Below, piece after piece: positions 25,159 through 36,158 of a stretch of DNA of 64,000 bases. The notes under the pieces are model-generated. The model had not been told where the DNA came from. It did not search any database and worked only from the letters and a program-made list of their open reading frames with translations. The stretch's first letter is position 1, and the number at the start of each line of letters is the position of its first letter. The DNA comes from Sulfopaludibacter sp963835555. Its GTDB lineage: Bacteria; Acidobacteriota; Terriglobia; Bryobacterales; Bryobacteraceae. The stretch covers positions 133,432 through 197,431 of the forward strand of contig CAWIGC010000036.1 in the NCBI GenBank assembly GCA_963835555.1, given 5' to 3'. Made by a program: the position numbers and the translations under genes.

Positions 25159-26148
25159 TCAGGGCTGTTTTGGACTGAATCGCCACACGTTCTGCTGTCT
25201 CAGGTTAGATAACCACACCGAACCGTGCCCCACGCGTACCGAATCGCCCCCGGGACCGGTCCACTGGCGGATCACCTGGTTGCCGGCGGGGTCGATTTCG
25301 GAGAGCGGAATCTGCGGAATGGTGGCCCAGACATGGCCTTCGCCGAAGGCGATCTCGCCGCCGTTGCCGGGGATGCCGGCTGCGATGTTGACGATCAGTC
25401 TGGCGGATTTGGCGTCTACGCGGGAGATGGTGCCGTCGCCCTGGTTGAGCGTCCAGACCGAACCGGCGCCGGTGGTGAGGAAGCGCGGACCGGCGCCTAC
25501 CTCCACGGTGGCGGTGACCTTATCGGTCAGGGGATCGACGCGCGTCAGCAGGTTCTTTTCGGGCGTAGTGACCCAGACCGCGCCTTCGCCGTAATAACAA
25601 GATGCGGAATTGGGCGAAATTTCAATCTCGGCGGCTACCTTATTAGTAGCGGGGTCGATGCGGGATAGCGTACCTTTGGGGTCGGTCACAAGCCAGACGG
25701 CGTCGGGACTGGCCGCGATTCCGCCTTCGCTCACGGCGGGTCCGACGGGGATAGTGGCGACCACCATATTCGTCTTCATGTCCACGCGGGAGACCGTCTT
25801 ATCGCCGCAGTTGGGAACCCAGATGCTTCCAAAGCCCGCGGCTAGTCCGGAGCAGGGACGCCTGCCCACGGGAATGGCGGCTTCCACCTGATTGGTTTTG
25901 GCGTTGATGCGATGGATGGTGTTCTTAGGGCCGTTGGTGACCCATACGGAATCTTCGGTGAGCACCTGCCAATCGGGCGTGCCTTCGATGGGGAAGACGA
26001 AGTCCGGCTTGATGGAGGCCATGTCCCGCTTCACGCCCGGGGTCGCGACTCCCGGCGGCGGCGGACGGCGGCTCTTCCTGGGCGGAGGCGCGTCTTGCGC
26101 GGAAAGTAGGGAGACCGCCAGCAGGGCGGCAACGGATAGTTTCTGCAT
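25159..26148 (-). CDS. secreted beta-propeller (virginiamycin B lyase-like/YVTN) protein, copy 1
   Basis: A 329-residue protein: signal peptide MQKLSVAALLAVSLLSAQ, a Pro/Arg-rich linker, then repeated blades of about 40 residues of the form SVWVTN-x-I-x-RIDPxTNKVxAxIxVG (for example DAVWLVTDPKGTLSRIDPAT and NQGDGTISRVDAKSARL). This is a YVTN/Vgb-like propeller; the lyase active site cannot be confirmed. The start at 26148 is set by the signal peptide. It begins 8 bases after the stop of a paralogue and belongs to the same unit. Confidence 0.82.
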   Translation of the reverse strand: MQKLSVAALLAVSLLSAQDAPPPRKSRRPPPPGVATPGVKRDMASIKPDFVFPIEGTPDWQVLTEDSVWVTNGPKNTIHRINAKTNQVEAAIPVGRRPCSGLAAGFGSIWVPNCGDKTVSRVDMKTNMVVATIPVGPAVSEGGIAASPDAVWLVTDPKGTLSRIDPATNKVAAEIEISPNSASCYYGEGAVWVTTPEKNLLTRVDPLTDKVTATVEVGAGPRFLTTGAGSVWTLNQGDGTISRVDAKSARLIVNIAAGIPGNGGEIAFGEGHVWATIPQIPLSEIDPAGNQVIRQWTGPGGDSVRVGHGSVWLSNLRQQNVWRFSPKQP

Positions 26149-26155
26149 GAGAAGA

Positions 26156-27184
26156 TTACTCGGCCAGGGTTGCGAGCACGCGCTTGGGATCGAGGCGCCA
26201 GACTTTGCCATCCGGCAGGTTGGCGAGCCACAGGGAATTCTGGCCGAAGTACACTGCGCCGCCGCCGGGTCCCCAAAACTGTTGAACCACCTTATCGGTT
26301 TGCGGATCGATGCGCATCAAGGGGAAGCCCGCCAGACTGGCCCAGACCGAACCCTGGCCGATGGCGAGCGTGCCCTCCACTCCGGGAACGGCCAAGTCGA
26401 TGGTCTTGGTGACTTTGTTGGTTTTGGGGTCGATGCGGTCGATCTTGCCGTCTTTCCGGCAGTACACCCAGACGGAGTTTTCGCCGATGGCGAGGGCGGT
26501 TGGCTGGCCGGAAACATCGATCCGTTTGTCCACCAGGTTGGTGCTGGGATTCACACGGACCACATGATTTTCCGAAGGGCAGGTGACCCACAACGAAGTC
26601 TCGCCGAAGGTGAGGGTATTGCAGCCGGCGGCCAGGCGTAGCTCGGCCACGATGGCATTCTGTTCGGGATCGACGCGGGAGAGCGTGGTGCGATTATCGC
26701 TGAGGAACCAGACGCTATCGGCAGTGGCGGCGACGGCCGGTTTGGCGGAACCACCGCCGGCAACGGTCGCGGTGACTTTCCAGGTTTTGGGATCGAGCCG
26801 CACCAAAGCCTGGTCGCCGCAAGCCGGAATCCACAGGCTGGCGAAAGCGCTGGCTGCGCCGCCGCAAGGCTTGTTCAAGGGGGCCACAGGGGCGCCCAAC
26901 TCGTTCTTTTTGGCGTCGATGTGGAACAGGCTCTTTGAGTCGGCCAGGAGCGGCGCATCGGTGAACGCCAACCATTCGGCCGTCGAGGCGAACCCGGCAT
27001 CCGGCTTGAGGCTGGCGAAAGGGATCTGGACGCCGGGAGTCTTGATCCCCGCGGTCGGGCCAACAAGCAGGCGAACGGTTTCTCTTTTCGGCTTGCCGCC
27101 TTCCGATTTACCGACAGGTTGGGCGGCCGTGGCAGAGCACGCCAGAATGGCGACACACAGGCACCCCAAAGACCCTGGACGCAT
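26156..27184 (-). CDS. secreted beta-propeller (virginiamycin B lyase-like/YVTN) protein, copy 2
   Basis: A 342-residue paralogue of the next gene downstream. The signal peptide is MRPGSLGCLCVAILACSATA. The blades carry the same repeats (SVWFLSDNRTTLSRVDPEQN, SVWVYCRKDGKIDRIDPKTN) and the same final pattern ending in KVWRLDPKR. The ATG at 27184 follows an AGGAGAGG ribosome binding site. Both copies share the N-terminal IPF/FPI...SLKPDxxF segment, so they arose by tandem duplication. The partner or substrate is unknown. Confidence 0.82.
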   Translation of the reverse strand: MRPGSLGCLCVAILACSATAAQPVGKSEGGKPKRETVRLLVGPTAGIKTPGVQIPFASLKPDAGFASTAEWLAFTDAPLLADSKSLFHIDAKKNELGAPVAPLNKPCGGAASAFASLWIPACGDQALVRLDPKTWKVTATVAGGGSAKPAVAATADSVWFLSDNRTTLSRVDPEQNAIVAELRLAAGCNTLTFGETSLWVTCPSENHVVRVNPSTNLVDKRIDVSGQPTALAIGENSVWVYCRKDGKIDRIDPKTNKVTKTIDLAVPGVEGTLAIGQGSVWASLAGFPLMRIDPQTDKVVQQFWGPGGGAVYFGQNSLWLANLPDGKVWRLDPKRVLATLAE

Positions 27185-27293
27185 GAAAATCCTCTCCTGG
27201 TTATGTGATGAAAGCCACGGGGCGGATCGGCGCCTTGGCCGGATTTGGTTTAGTATATCCCGAAACACCGGCTCCATCGGAAGAATCTTTCTA

Positions 27294-27322
27294 TTGACAA
27301 GCGGTACCGGCGATGTTACAAA
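27294..27322 (+). promoter_or_regulatory. sigma-70-type promoter (TTGACA, 17 bp, TACAAA)
   Basis: A perfect -35 TTGACA at 27294-27299 and a -10 TACAAA at 27317-27322 with a 17-base spacer lie in the 216-bp divergent gap before the cytochrome gene at 27401. It implies a leader of about 70 bases. Confidence 0.55.
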
Positions 27323-27400
27323 CTCTATAGTTTCTCAGAGGGGCCGTGTGCCGCCCGTAGTGTCCCGCCCCGTCGGCGCTAAAGTGTGCTCAAGGCAACT

Positions 27401-30400
27401 ATGCGTCTACTTGCAACTGTTTTCCTGTTGACTGCTGCGATGCGAGGCGCCGAGCCCCAATCGCAGGCGGCATCTCCCGATTTCTTCGAAACGAAGGTCC
27501 GGCCGATGCTGGCGGGTAACTGCTACTCCTGCCACACCAATTCCGCGCTGGGCGGGCTGCGTCTGGATAGTCGCGAGGCCATGCTGAAAGGCGGCGGCCG
27601 CGGTCCGGCGCTCGTCCCTGGCGATCCCGACAAGAGCCTGCTGGTAAAAGCGGTCCGCCAGACCGACGCCAAGCTGAAAATGCCGATGGGCGGCAAGCTG
27701 AAGGATGCGGAGATCGAGGACATCGTGGCGTGGGTGAAGGCGGGGGCGGTGTGGCCCAAGCAGCGAACGCCCACCGCGGCGAAGCAGACGAGACGAAGTA
27801 CGTCATCGCGCCGGAGCAGAAGACCTTCTGGTCGCTGTTGCCGCTGAAGGAGCCTGCAGCCGCCGGCCGTGAAGGACGCGAAATGGGCGAAGCGGCGATA
27901 TCGACCGGTTCATCCTGGCGCACCTGGAAAAGCAGGGCCTGAAGCCGGTGCGTCCGGCGAGCAAACACGATCTGCTCCGCCGCGCCACGCTGGACCTGAC
28001 GGGACTGCCGCCTACGCCCGAAGAGATCGCGGCGTTCGAGAAAGACACTTCGCCCGACGCGTTCGCGAAAGTGGTGGACCGCCTGCTCGCCTCGCCGCAT
28101 TACGGCGAGACGGTGGGGCCGGGTATGGCTGGACGTGGCGCGCTACGGCGAAGACGATTACCGCAGCCTGAACCCCAATCCGCGCGGCTACTATCCGTAC
28201 CCGAACGCGTACCTCTATCGCGATTGGGTGATCCAGGCGTTCAACGACGACATGCCTTACGACCAGTTCGTGAAGGCGCAACTGGCCGGCGACCTGCTGG
28301 ATGAAAAGGTTCGCTACAAGTATGCTGCCGGCTACTGGATTCCTGGGCCTCGGCCCGTGGTATTACGATAACGGCGCGGTGGAAGTGACGCGCGCCGATG
28401 AGCGTCACGATCGGGTGGACGTGGTGACTCGCGGATTCCTCGGCCTGACGGTGGCCTGCGCGCGCTGCCACGATCACAAGTACGATCCGATTCCGCAGAC
28501 CGACTATTACTCGCTGGCTGGCGTGTTCCTGAACACGACGTACCACGAATATCCGCGCGTCCCCAAGGCTACTTCGGATCAATACACCAAGTTCGAAGCG
28601 AGGTGGAGAAGAAGCAGAAGATGCTGCAGGAGATGCAGACGGACTTGAGCGCGTCGCTTGTCGGAGTCGCTGGCCTTCCAGACGGCGAATTATCTGCAGG
28701 GCGTCTACGAAGTGGCTGGACAGAAGAAAGAGGCCGAGACGGTAGTGGAGGCGCGGAAGCTGGATTACGAGCTGCTGAGCGGTGGATCGCATACATGGAA
28801 AAGCCCACCGATAAGTACCACGACAAGGACGCCTGGCAGGCCCTGATGAAGAAGGCCGTGGCGGCTCCCATGGCGGCGGAGGCCGGGCGCGGCGGCGGTC
28901 TTGGAGGCGGGCGGCGGAGGAGGCCGCAGGCGGTGGCGGCGGTGGCGGCGGAAACGTCAACCCCGAAGTGAAGAAACTGGCCGAGGAGTTCCAGGCGAAC
29001 GTGGTTAAGGTGATGCTGGCGCGCAAGGAATTGAACGAAGAAAACCAGGTGATCACGGCCAAGTCGCTGGAAGGCACCAAGAAAAAGAAGCGCGCCAACA
29101 AGCCGAACGAGTTCATCACCAACGACGATTTCTGCCCCGGATGCGGACTGCGGCTCAAGAACATGCCGGAGGACGAGAATAACTTCTGGACCGAGATCTT
29201 CCAGCGCGAGTTGAAGGATGCGGACGATCCGGCAGCGATGATCGCGGCGGGCGGGCGCGGCGGCAAAGCCCGGCGTCCTGTTGTTCCGTGGCTGGGGCCT
29301 GGAGAGCCGCGTGGGCGCCGGAAGCGCAGGCGCAGTATGGCATCCGTGAAGGCGGACATGGACGAAGCGCGCAAGAAGCTGGATCCCGCATATCCGTTCA
29401 TGCACGGCGTGGAGGACGCCGCAGAAGCCGGTCGATCTGCCGCTGGCGCATTCGCGGCAATCCGCAGAATCTCGGACGCCGAAGTGCCGCGGCATTTCCT
29501 GAGCATGCTCTCGACGGGCGACCCGAGTTCCGTTCCAGCAAGGGCAGCGGGCGCCTGGAACTGGCGGACGATATCCTGAAGCAGCCGATCGCCATGCGGG
29601 TAATCGTCAACCGCGATCTGGAAAGGGCATTTCGGCACGGGCATCGTGGATACTCCGAGCAACTTCGGCGTCACCGGCGAACGCCCCACCAATCCGGAAT
29701 TGCTGGAGTATCTGGCCAGTTACTTCGTGAAAAACGGCATGTCCATCAAGAAGCTGCACCGGGCGATCATGTTGAGCTCGGTGTACCAGTTCAGCACCGA
29801 AAACGACCCGGCCAACTATGCCAAGGATTCCGGCGACCGCCTGTACTGGCGGATGGATCGCAAGCGTATGGACGCGGAGCAATGCGCGACGCGGTGCTAT
29901 CGGTGGCGGGCAACCTGGACAATTCGCTGGGCGGCCCAGTCGTGGATCTGACTCCGGCGTTCACCCGCCGCACGGTGTATGGCAAAGTAAGCCGCTACAA
30001 GCTGGACGAGTATCTCCAGTTATTCGATTTTCCCGCAGCCCGAACATCAGCGCGGAAAAGCGATTCACCACCACGGTGCCGCTGCAGCGCCTGTTCCTGA
30101 TGAACAGCGACTTCATTCAGGTGGAGGCCGAGCAACTGGCCAAACGCGTGGCGGCGGAGCCGGACAACCGGGCGCGCATTAGGAAGGCCTACCTTCTGGC
30201 GTATGGACGCGAACCCAGCGAAGAGGAAATCAAGTTAGGAATCGAGTATCTGCACGCCGAGCCGATGCGGGAGTACGAAGAGAATAAGAAAGCGGCCCCC
30301 GAGGGCGGCCGGGGCGGCGGACGAAGGGGTCCGGCGACGGATTCGCCTTCGGCCGATACGCCGGAAGGCAATGAGGGCGCGACTGGTGCGGCCGGCGCCG

Positions 30401-30570
30401 ATGGAGCGCCCGCGGCTATGCCGATGGGCATGGGCATGATGGGCGGGATGATGGGCGGCGGCCGCGGTGGACGCGGTGGCGCGGCGGCGGAAGTGAAGTA
30501 CGACGCTTCAGCCTGGGGCCGGTACGCCAAGATGCTGTTCAGTTCGAGTGAATTTATGTTTATCAACTAA
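27401..30570 (+). pseudogene. PSCyt1 cytochrome c / DUF1549 / DUF1553 protein, broken by many frameshifts
   Basis: Signal peptide MRLLATVFLLTAAMRGAEPQ, then a PSCyt1 domain with the haem motif CYSCH (Cys41 to His45) and GGRGPALVPGDPDKSLL. After frame changes come DUF1549 (LLRRATLDLTGLPPTPEEIA, VWLDVARYGEDD, ACARCHDHKYDPI) and DUF1553 (FGVTGERPTNPELLEYLASY, FTRRTVYGKVSR, TTVPLQRLFLMNSDF), ending at 30570. At least ten single-base shifts are needed; one is a surplus G in GGGG near 28112. Gly/Met-rich inserts lie at about 28880-28960 and 30300-30480. The protein is a periplasmic multidomain haem protein of unknown role, normally paired with the DUF1501 gene that follows. Sequence error is more likely than decay. 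Confidence 0.75.
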
Positions 30571-30579
30571 AAGGGGTAT

Positions 30580-32124
30580 ATGTTCGGTCATAAGTCTTCC
30601 AATCCGCTGACCAGGCGGGAAGCGTTGCGGCGGGTGGGCAGCGGCTTCGGCATGATGGCGTTTCGCGGGAATGGTGGGCCAATCGCTGGCCAGAGCCGGT
30701 GTGGACGCACCCGGTGGAGCAGCCACGCTGGATTATCCGCAAAAGGTGAAGCGGGTGATCTTCCTGTTCATGAACGGAGGCTGCTCCCACATCGATAGCT
30801 TCGACCCCAAACCGGCCCTGGAAAAATACGACGGCCAGCCCCTGCCCGGCGGGACGGTTAAGACCGAACGGCGGACCGGCGAGCTGATGAAGTCGCCGTT
30901 TCAAGTTCAAAAAGTACGGGCAGTGCGGCATGGAAGTAAGTGAACTGTGGCCGCACTTAGGCGAAGTGGCGGACGATATCTGCTGGGTACGGTCGGTATA
31001 TACCGATATTCCCAATCATGAGCCGTCGTGCCTGATGGTGAATACCGGCGCCAACCAGGCGGGCCGGCCCTCCATGGGCGCTTGGCTCACTTACGGCCTG
31101 GGCACGGAGAATCAGAATCTGCCGGGCTTCGTGGTGCTGTGTCCGACGGTGCCGACCACCGTGGGTCCACCGCTGTGGAGCAACGGATTTCTTCCGGCAA
31201 TCCACCAGGGCACTTTCATATCCAACCGCGTGGGACCGGCGCCCGGCGAGGATGGCGCCGATATGCCGGAGGCCGACCCCATGCCGGAAGCAAAGTCCGA
31301 CGGCAAGGAGAAAGACGAAAAAGACAAGCTCAAGAAAGTCACGATCGAGCGCAGCTTCGACCCCAAGAAACTGGTCAGCTATGTGAACAACCCTAAGTTC
31401 TCGCTGGTCCAGCAGCGGCGCGAAATGGATCTGCTGGAGAAACTGGAGAAGATGCGCGAAGAGCAGACCGGCTCCGACCAGCAGGTGGAAGCTACCATCA
31501 AGACCATGGAAATTGCCTACCGCATGCAGACGGAGGCTCCGGACGTTTTCGATGTGCGTAAGGAATCGCAGGCCACGCTGGATCTATACGGGCCGGGGCC
31601 GGTGGCACGCGGCTGCCTGACGGCGGTACGGCTGGCGCAGAAGGGCGTGCGGATGACCCAGGTGTATTACTCGCAGGGCGACCCATGGGATGCGCATCAG
31701 GACATCTTCGCGCACAAAACCAACGCCAAGGCCTCGGACCAGGCATTCGCGGCGGTAGTCAAAGACCTGAAGAGCCGCGGACTCTGGAAGGACACGCTGG
31801 TGGTATGCGGCTCGGAATTCGGCAGAACGCCTGTCCGGGAAGTCGGCGGCGCGGGAGCCGGAATCAAGCGCGGGCGCGATCACAATCCATTCGGATATCA
31901 CCATGTGGCTGGCCGGAGGCGCGGTCAAAGGCGGCACGATTTACGGGGCCACGGACGACTTCGGCTTCAAGGCGGTGGAGAAGCCTGTGCATGTCCACGA
32001 CATTCACGCGACAATCCTGTATTTGTTCGGCATCGACCACACCAAATTGACTTACCGGTACAGCGGCCGGGATTTCCGGTTGACGGATGTTGCGGGGAAC
32101 GTGTTGCACGATCTGATCGCGTAA
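30580..32124 (+). CDS. DUF1501 family secreted protein, split by three single-base insertions
   Basis: A sulphatase/phosphatase-fold DUF1501 protein that normally accompanies a DUF1549/DUF1553 partner, here 9 bases upstream. The N-terminus TRREALRRVGSGFGMMAF is Tat-like. Surplus bases in the T runs at 30661-30663 and 30899-30901 and near 31893-31898 break the frame; removing them gives 513 residues. Motifs: VIFLFMNGGCSHIDSFDPKP, NHEPSCLMVNTG, GSEFGRTP, RDHNPFG and VHVHDIHATILYLFGIDH. A Lys/Glu-rich insert (GKEKDEKDKLKK) is unusual. A GGGG-rich ribosome binding site precedes the ATG. Confidence 0.82.
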
Positions 32125-32153
32125 GTTTGATCGGGGGTATAGGACATTTTGAT

Positions 32154-32182
32154 TTGACTCCCATACCTCTTTCCTTTACACT
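32154..32182 (+). promoter_or_regulatory. sigma-70-type promoter (TTGACT, 17 bp, TACACT)
   Basis: TTGACT at 32154-32159 and TACACT at 32177-32182 are separated by 17 bases, upstream of the TonB receptor. The predicted leader is about 110 bases and contains a small hairpin (GTCTC...GAGAC near 32222-32237). Confidence 0.55.
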
Positions 32183-32301
32183 TCATCAAACACCTTTTTG
32201 AACGGTAAGTAAGACCTGTACCGTCTCTTAGTCGAGACCATATCTTCGTCGACAAGGGTCCTGAACCCCGCATTCTGTCTACGTAATGGAGGATGGTCCC
32301 G

Positions 32302-35300
32302 ATGTACCGATTCGCTTTTGCGCTCATGGTGGGAGTGTTGCCTCTGGCGGCCCAGACCAGTCTGCTCGGGGTAATAACCGACGCGCAGGGGGCTGCGGTT
32401 CCGGAAGCTGTGGTAACGGCTAAGAATGCGGAAACCTCCGCGATCCGGAAAACTCTCACCAATTCCCTGGGTGAATACAACATGGCGCAGATGCAGCCGG
32501 GCACTTACGGAGTCACCGTGGAGAAGCCCGGCTTTCGTACGCACAATGCGCAAATTCTGTTGCAGGTGAATACGCCGGCCACGATGAACGTGAAGCTGGA
32601 ACTGGGCGCGGTGAACGAGTCTGTGAATGTGAGCGCCGAAGTGGCGCTGGTGAATACGGAGAACGCGGCGGTGGGCAACCCCTTCACCGAGACGCAGGTG
32701 AAGGAGATCCCGCTGCAGACGCGCAACGTGGTGGCGCTGCTGGGCGTGCAGGCGGGCGTGTCGTCTACAGGTCAGGTGCTGGGGTCGCGGCCCGACCAGA
32801 ATAACGTGCTGCTGGACGGCGTGGACGTGAACGATAACCAGGGCGCCGACGGATTCAACTCGGTGCTGCCGATTCCACTGGATTCGGTGCAGGAGTTCCG
32901 GACGACCGTCGCGGGCGTAGGCGCCGATATGGGCCGGTCGGGGGGCGGCCAGGTTTCCATCGTGACCAAGGGCGGCAGTAATCAGTTTCACGGGTCGGCG
33001 TACGAGTACAATCGCAACACACTGACCGAGGCCAACGACTGGTTCAGCAATCGCGCCGGCACGCCGCGGCCCGCGCTGATCCGCAATCAGTATGGCGCGT
33101 CGCTAGGCGGGCCGGTACTGAAGAACAAGCTGTTCTTCTTTTTCAATTATGAAGGGCGCAAGGACCGCAGCGCCTCCGCCAAGACGGCCACGGTTCCACA
33201 GGCATCGTTCGCCCAGGGCAACGTCAACGTTCTCTTGAAGGACGGGCGGACGGTGACGCTAAGCCCGCAGGATGTAATCAATATCGATCCGCTGCACGTT
33301 GGGGCGAGCCCGTACATGCTGAGCCTGATGAAGCAGTATCCGGCCGGCAACAACCCTTTGGGAGCCACCGACAAGGGACTCAATTTCAACCAACTGCTTT
33401 TCAACGCGCCGAACACTTTGGACAACCATGTGATGGTAGGGCGCATGGACTATAACATCGATGACGCGGGCAGGCATACTCTGTCGGTACGCGGAACGCT
33501 GAATGGCGCGGGGCAGGATTCGACGCTGGCGCAGTTCCCGGGGCAGGCAGCGGCATCGCGGACGCTGGACAATTCCCGCGGCGTATCGGTGCGGTATACG
33601 GCGGTGATCAATCCGCGACTGGTGAACCTGGCGACGTACGGATACACGCGCCTGGGAACGTCTTCGACGGGCAATGAAACCGTGCTTCCCAGTTTCGTCA
33701 TGACCACGCTGCAACCCACGGCGCGGCCCTCGCAGCGCGACGCGCCCACAACGAATCTGGCCGACGACATGACCTGGACCAAGGGCCGCCATAACGTGCA
33801 ATTCGGAATCAATTTCCGCTTCATCGACAACGACCGTATGTCATTTAACAACGTGCCCAACTACAGCTTCAACCGCAATACATTGCTGGGCCTGGGCGCC
33901 GATATCGACGCGGACGTGCTGGCTTACCTGCAGCCGATGTACGGCTCCAACATTGCGCTTTCCAACGGAACCAATGTGACCAATGCCTTCGGCGCGCTAC
34001 TCGGACTGGTGAACCAGTTTGGCGCGACTTATAACTTCGGCAAAGATGGCGCGGCTATTCCTTTTGGCCAGCCCGTGACCACTAACTTCGCCGCCCATGA
34101 GTACGAAGGATACGTGCAGGATAGCTTTAAGTGGAAACGGAACTTCACGGTGAATTACGGCCTGCGGTACTCGCGGTTTGGAGTTCCGTTTGAAAAAGAC
34201 GGCGTGGAGGTGGTGCCGGCAGACTCCGCTCAGCCAGTTCTTTGCGGAGCGCAACGGCGGCCAGTTGGCGGGGATTCCGGCCTATGCCCTGCCAGGTTCC
34301 ATGATCACTTACGCCTTAGGCGGACCGGTGAACGGGCGGCCGGGATACTATCCCGCCGACACCAAGGATTTTGCTCCCCGGGCAAGCCTGGCGTATTCGC
34401 CCGAATCGGGCAGTCTGATCGAGAAGATTCTGGGTAAAGGGAGCGTGCTGCGGTCCGGGGGCGCCATTGTCTACGATCACTACGGCAGCGCGATGGTGGC
34501 TAAATTCGCATCTTCCGGCTCTCCGGGCCTGGCGACTACAGTCGCCCAACCGGTAAATACCAACTTCACCTCGGCGTTCCGCTACACCGGGAGCGCGCTG
34601 CCGGCACTGCCGGCATCGGGCGGGGGAGCATTTCCTTATACGCCTCCGGTGATTCAGGGCGGATTCACTACCTTCAGCGGCGTAGCCAGCGATTTGAAGG
34701 CGCCCTACTCTTACGTGATCAACGCCAACTATGCGCGGCCGCTGCCGCACGGCATGAGCCTGGAACTGGGATATGCGGGCCGGTTGTCTCACCGGGGAAT
34801 TCTGAACCAGGATTTCGCGCAGCCTATGACTAAGTTCACCGATCCGAAGTCCAGGCAATCGTGGCTGCAGGCCAGCACGGTGCTGGCGCAGCTCTTCAAT
34901 AACGGCGTCACGCCCGCGCAGGTGAAGGCGAACCCCAACCTGGTGCCTAACCAGCCGTTCTTCACCAACATATTCCCCGGTGCGCAGAACCAATACATCA
35001 CCGGAAGCGCCAGCGCTAACTTCTTTTACGATGTGTTCGGCAATTACTCCGGCAGTTTTCTGGACGGTCTGAACGACATGGACCGGATCCGCCAGAGTGG
35101 GGGCGGGTGCATCGCAGTCTATGGGTGCAACACCTTTTTCCCGTTGCAGAATTCCGGCCTGGACGCTTACGTGAACGCTGGGCGGGCGGCCTACCACGCG
35201 GCCACCATTGTGATCCGCCGGCCGGTTACGCACGGATGGGGCTACGACTTCAACTACACGTTCTCGCACAGCCTGGACAACGGTTCGGCGTCGGAGACGG

Positions 35301-35941
35301 CAGGCGGCGCAGCATTGCAGGATGCTTTCAACCCGAACGCATTCCGCGGACCTTCGGATTTCGACGCGCGCCACACGATTACCGCGGACGCGGTGGTGGA
35401 TCTGCCGGTCGGCAAAGGAAAGGCGCTGCTGGGTCACATGCCCACCTGGCTGGACTATGCCGTGGGCGGATGGCAGGTCAGCACCCTGTTCACGTTCCGG
35501 ACGGGTCTGCCGCAGACCTGCTCGGACTCCGGCGTATACAACGTGAATTACGATATTTCGGCGTACTGCATCGTGAGGCCGGGCTCGCCCCTGCCGGCAA
35601 ACGGGTTTACGTTCGACAGCACCGGCGTGCCGAGCATTTTCGCCAACCCCAGCGCGGTGAATTCGGTGGTGGCCGGGTATCCCGGGCAGGTGGGTACGCG
35701 CGGGATGTTCCGCGGCCTGAAGATGTGGAATGACGACCTCGCGGTAAGCAAATTCTTCCGTCTGCACAAGGAAACGATGCACTTGCAGGTACGCGCCGAG
35801 GCTTACAACCTGCTCAATCACGAGAATTTCGGCAACCCGTCGCTGAACATGGCCAATCCCACGACGTTCGGGGAAATCACTTCGACGCTGGGCGGCACGG
35901 CGGCGCGCGTCATGCAGTTCGCAGGGCGGTTCGAGTTTTAG
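32302..35941 (+). CDS. TonB-dependent receptor with carboxypeptidase-regulatory-like domain, one frameshift
   Basis: An Oar-like outer-membrane receptor of about 1212 residues. Domain order: signal peptide (MYRFAFALMVGVLPLAAQ), CarboxypepD_reg-like domain (LLGVITDAQGAAVPEAVVTA ... ITLGEYNM-like core), plug (RPDQNNVLLDGVDVNDNQG, GGGQVSIVTKGGSNQFHGSA) and a long beta-barrel that ends in VMQFAGRFEF with the terminal Phe of outer-membrane proteins. A surplus base near 34221-34225 shifts the frame. GGAGG at 32288-32292 is 9 bases before ATG 32302 and directly abuts ATG 32293, so 32302 is preferred. Likely uptake of polymers or glycans; the ligand is unknown. Confidence 0.85.
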
Positions 35942-35951
35942 TTCAGGCGGG

Positions 35952-35957
35952 TAAATT
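35952..35957 (+). promoter_or_regulatory. -10-like box TAAATT, leaderless-type
   Basis: TAAATT ends 6 bases before the GTG of the SRPBCC fragment, in the usual TANNNT position. Confidence 0.3.
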
Positions 35958-35963
35958 GGGAGT

Positions 35964-36107
35964 GTGACGAAGTTGCGCACGTCCGTCGAGATTCAAGCGC
36001 CACCCGAGCGCGTCTGGGCGGTGCTGTGCGACGTGGAGCGCTGGCCGGGATGGACGGCGAGCATGAAAAGCGTCCGCCGGCTGGAAAGCCGGAGGCAGAG
36101 GGTCTGA
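35964..36107 (+). pseudogene. SRPBCC (START-like) protein, N-terminal fragment
   Basis: A 47-residue frame starting at GTG 35964 encodes the first strand and helices of an SRPBCC protein: TSVEIQAPPERVWAVLCDVE followed by RWPGWTASMKSVRRLE, then a stop. Full members have 130-160 residues. The remaining fold is not found in any frame before the next gene, only 51 bases away, so this looks like a deletion remnant rather than a frameshift. Confidence 0.6.
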
Positions 36108-36158
36108 AGCAGCGGAGCGAAACGGGCACTCCGGCCCTCCGATTGCAAGCTCCCTGGC

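Noticed and set aside
32222..32237. Hairpin GTCTC-TTAGTC-GAGAC considered as a terminator or riboswitch
   Set aside because: The stem has only 5 bp with no following U-run, and no known riboswitch core is visible; it is mentioned only as part of the TonB leader.
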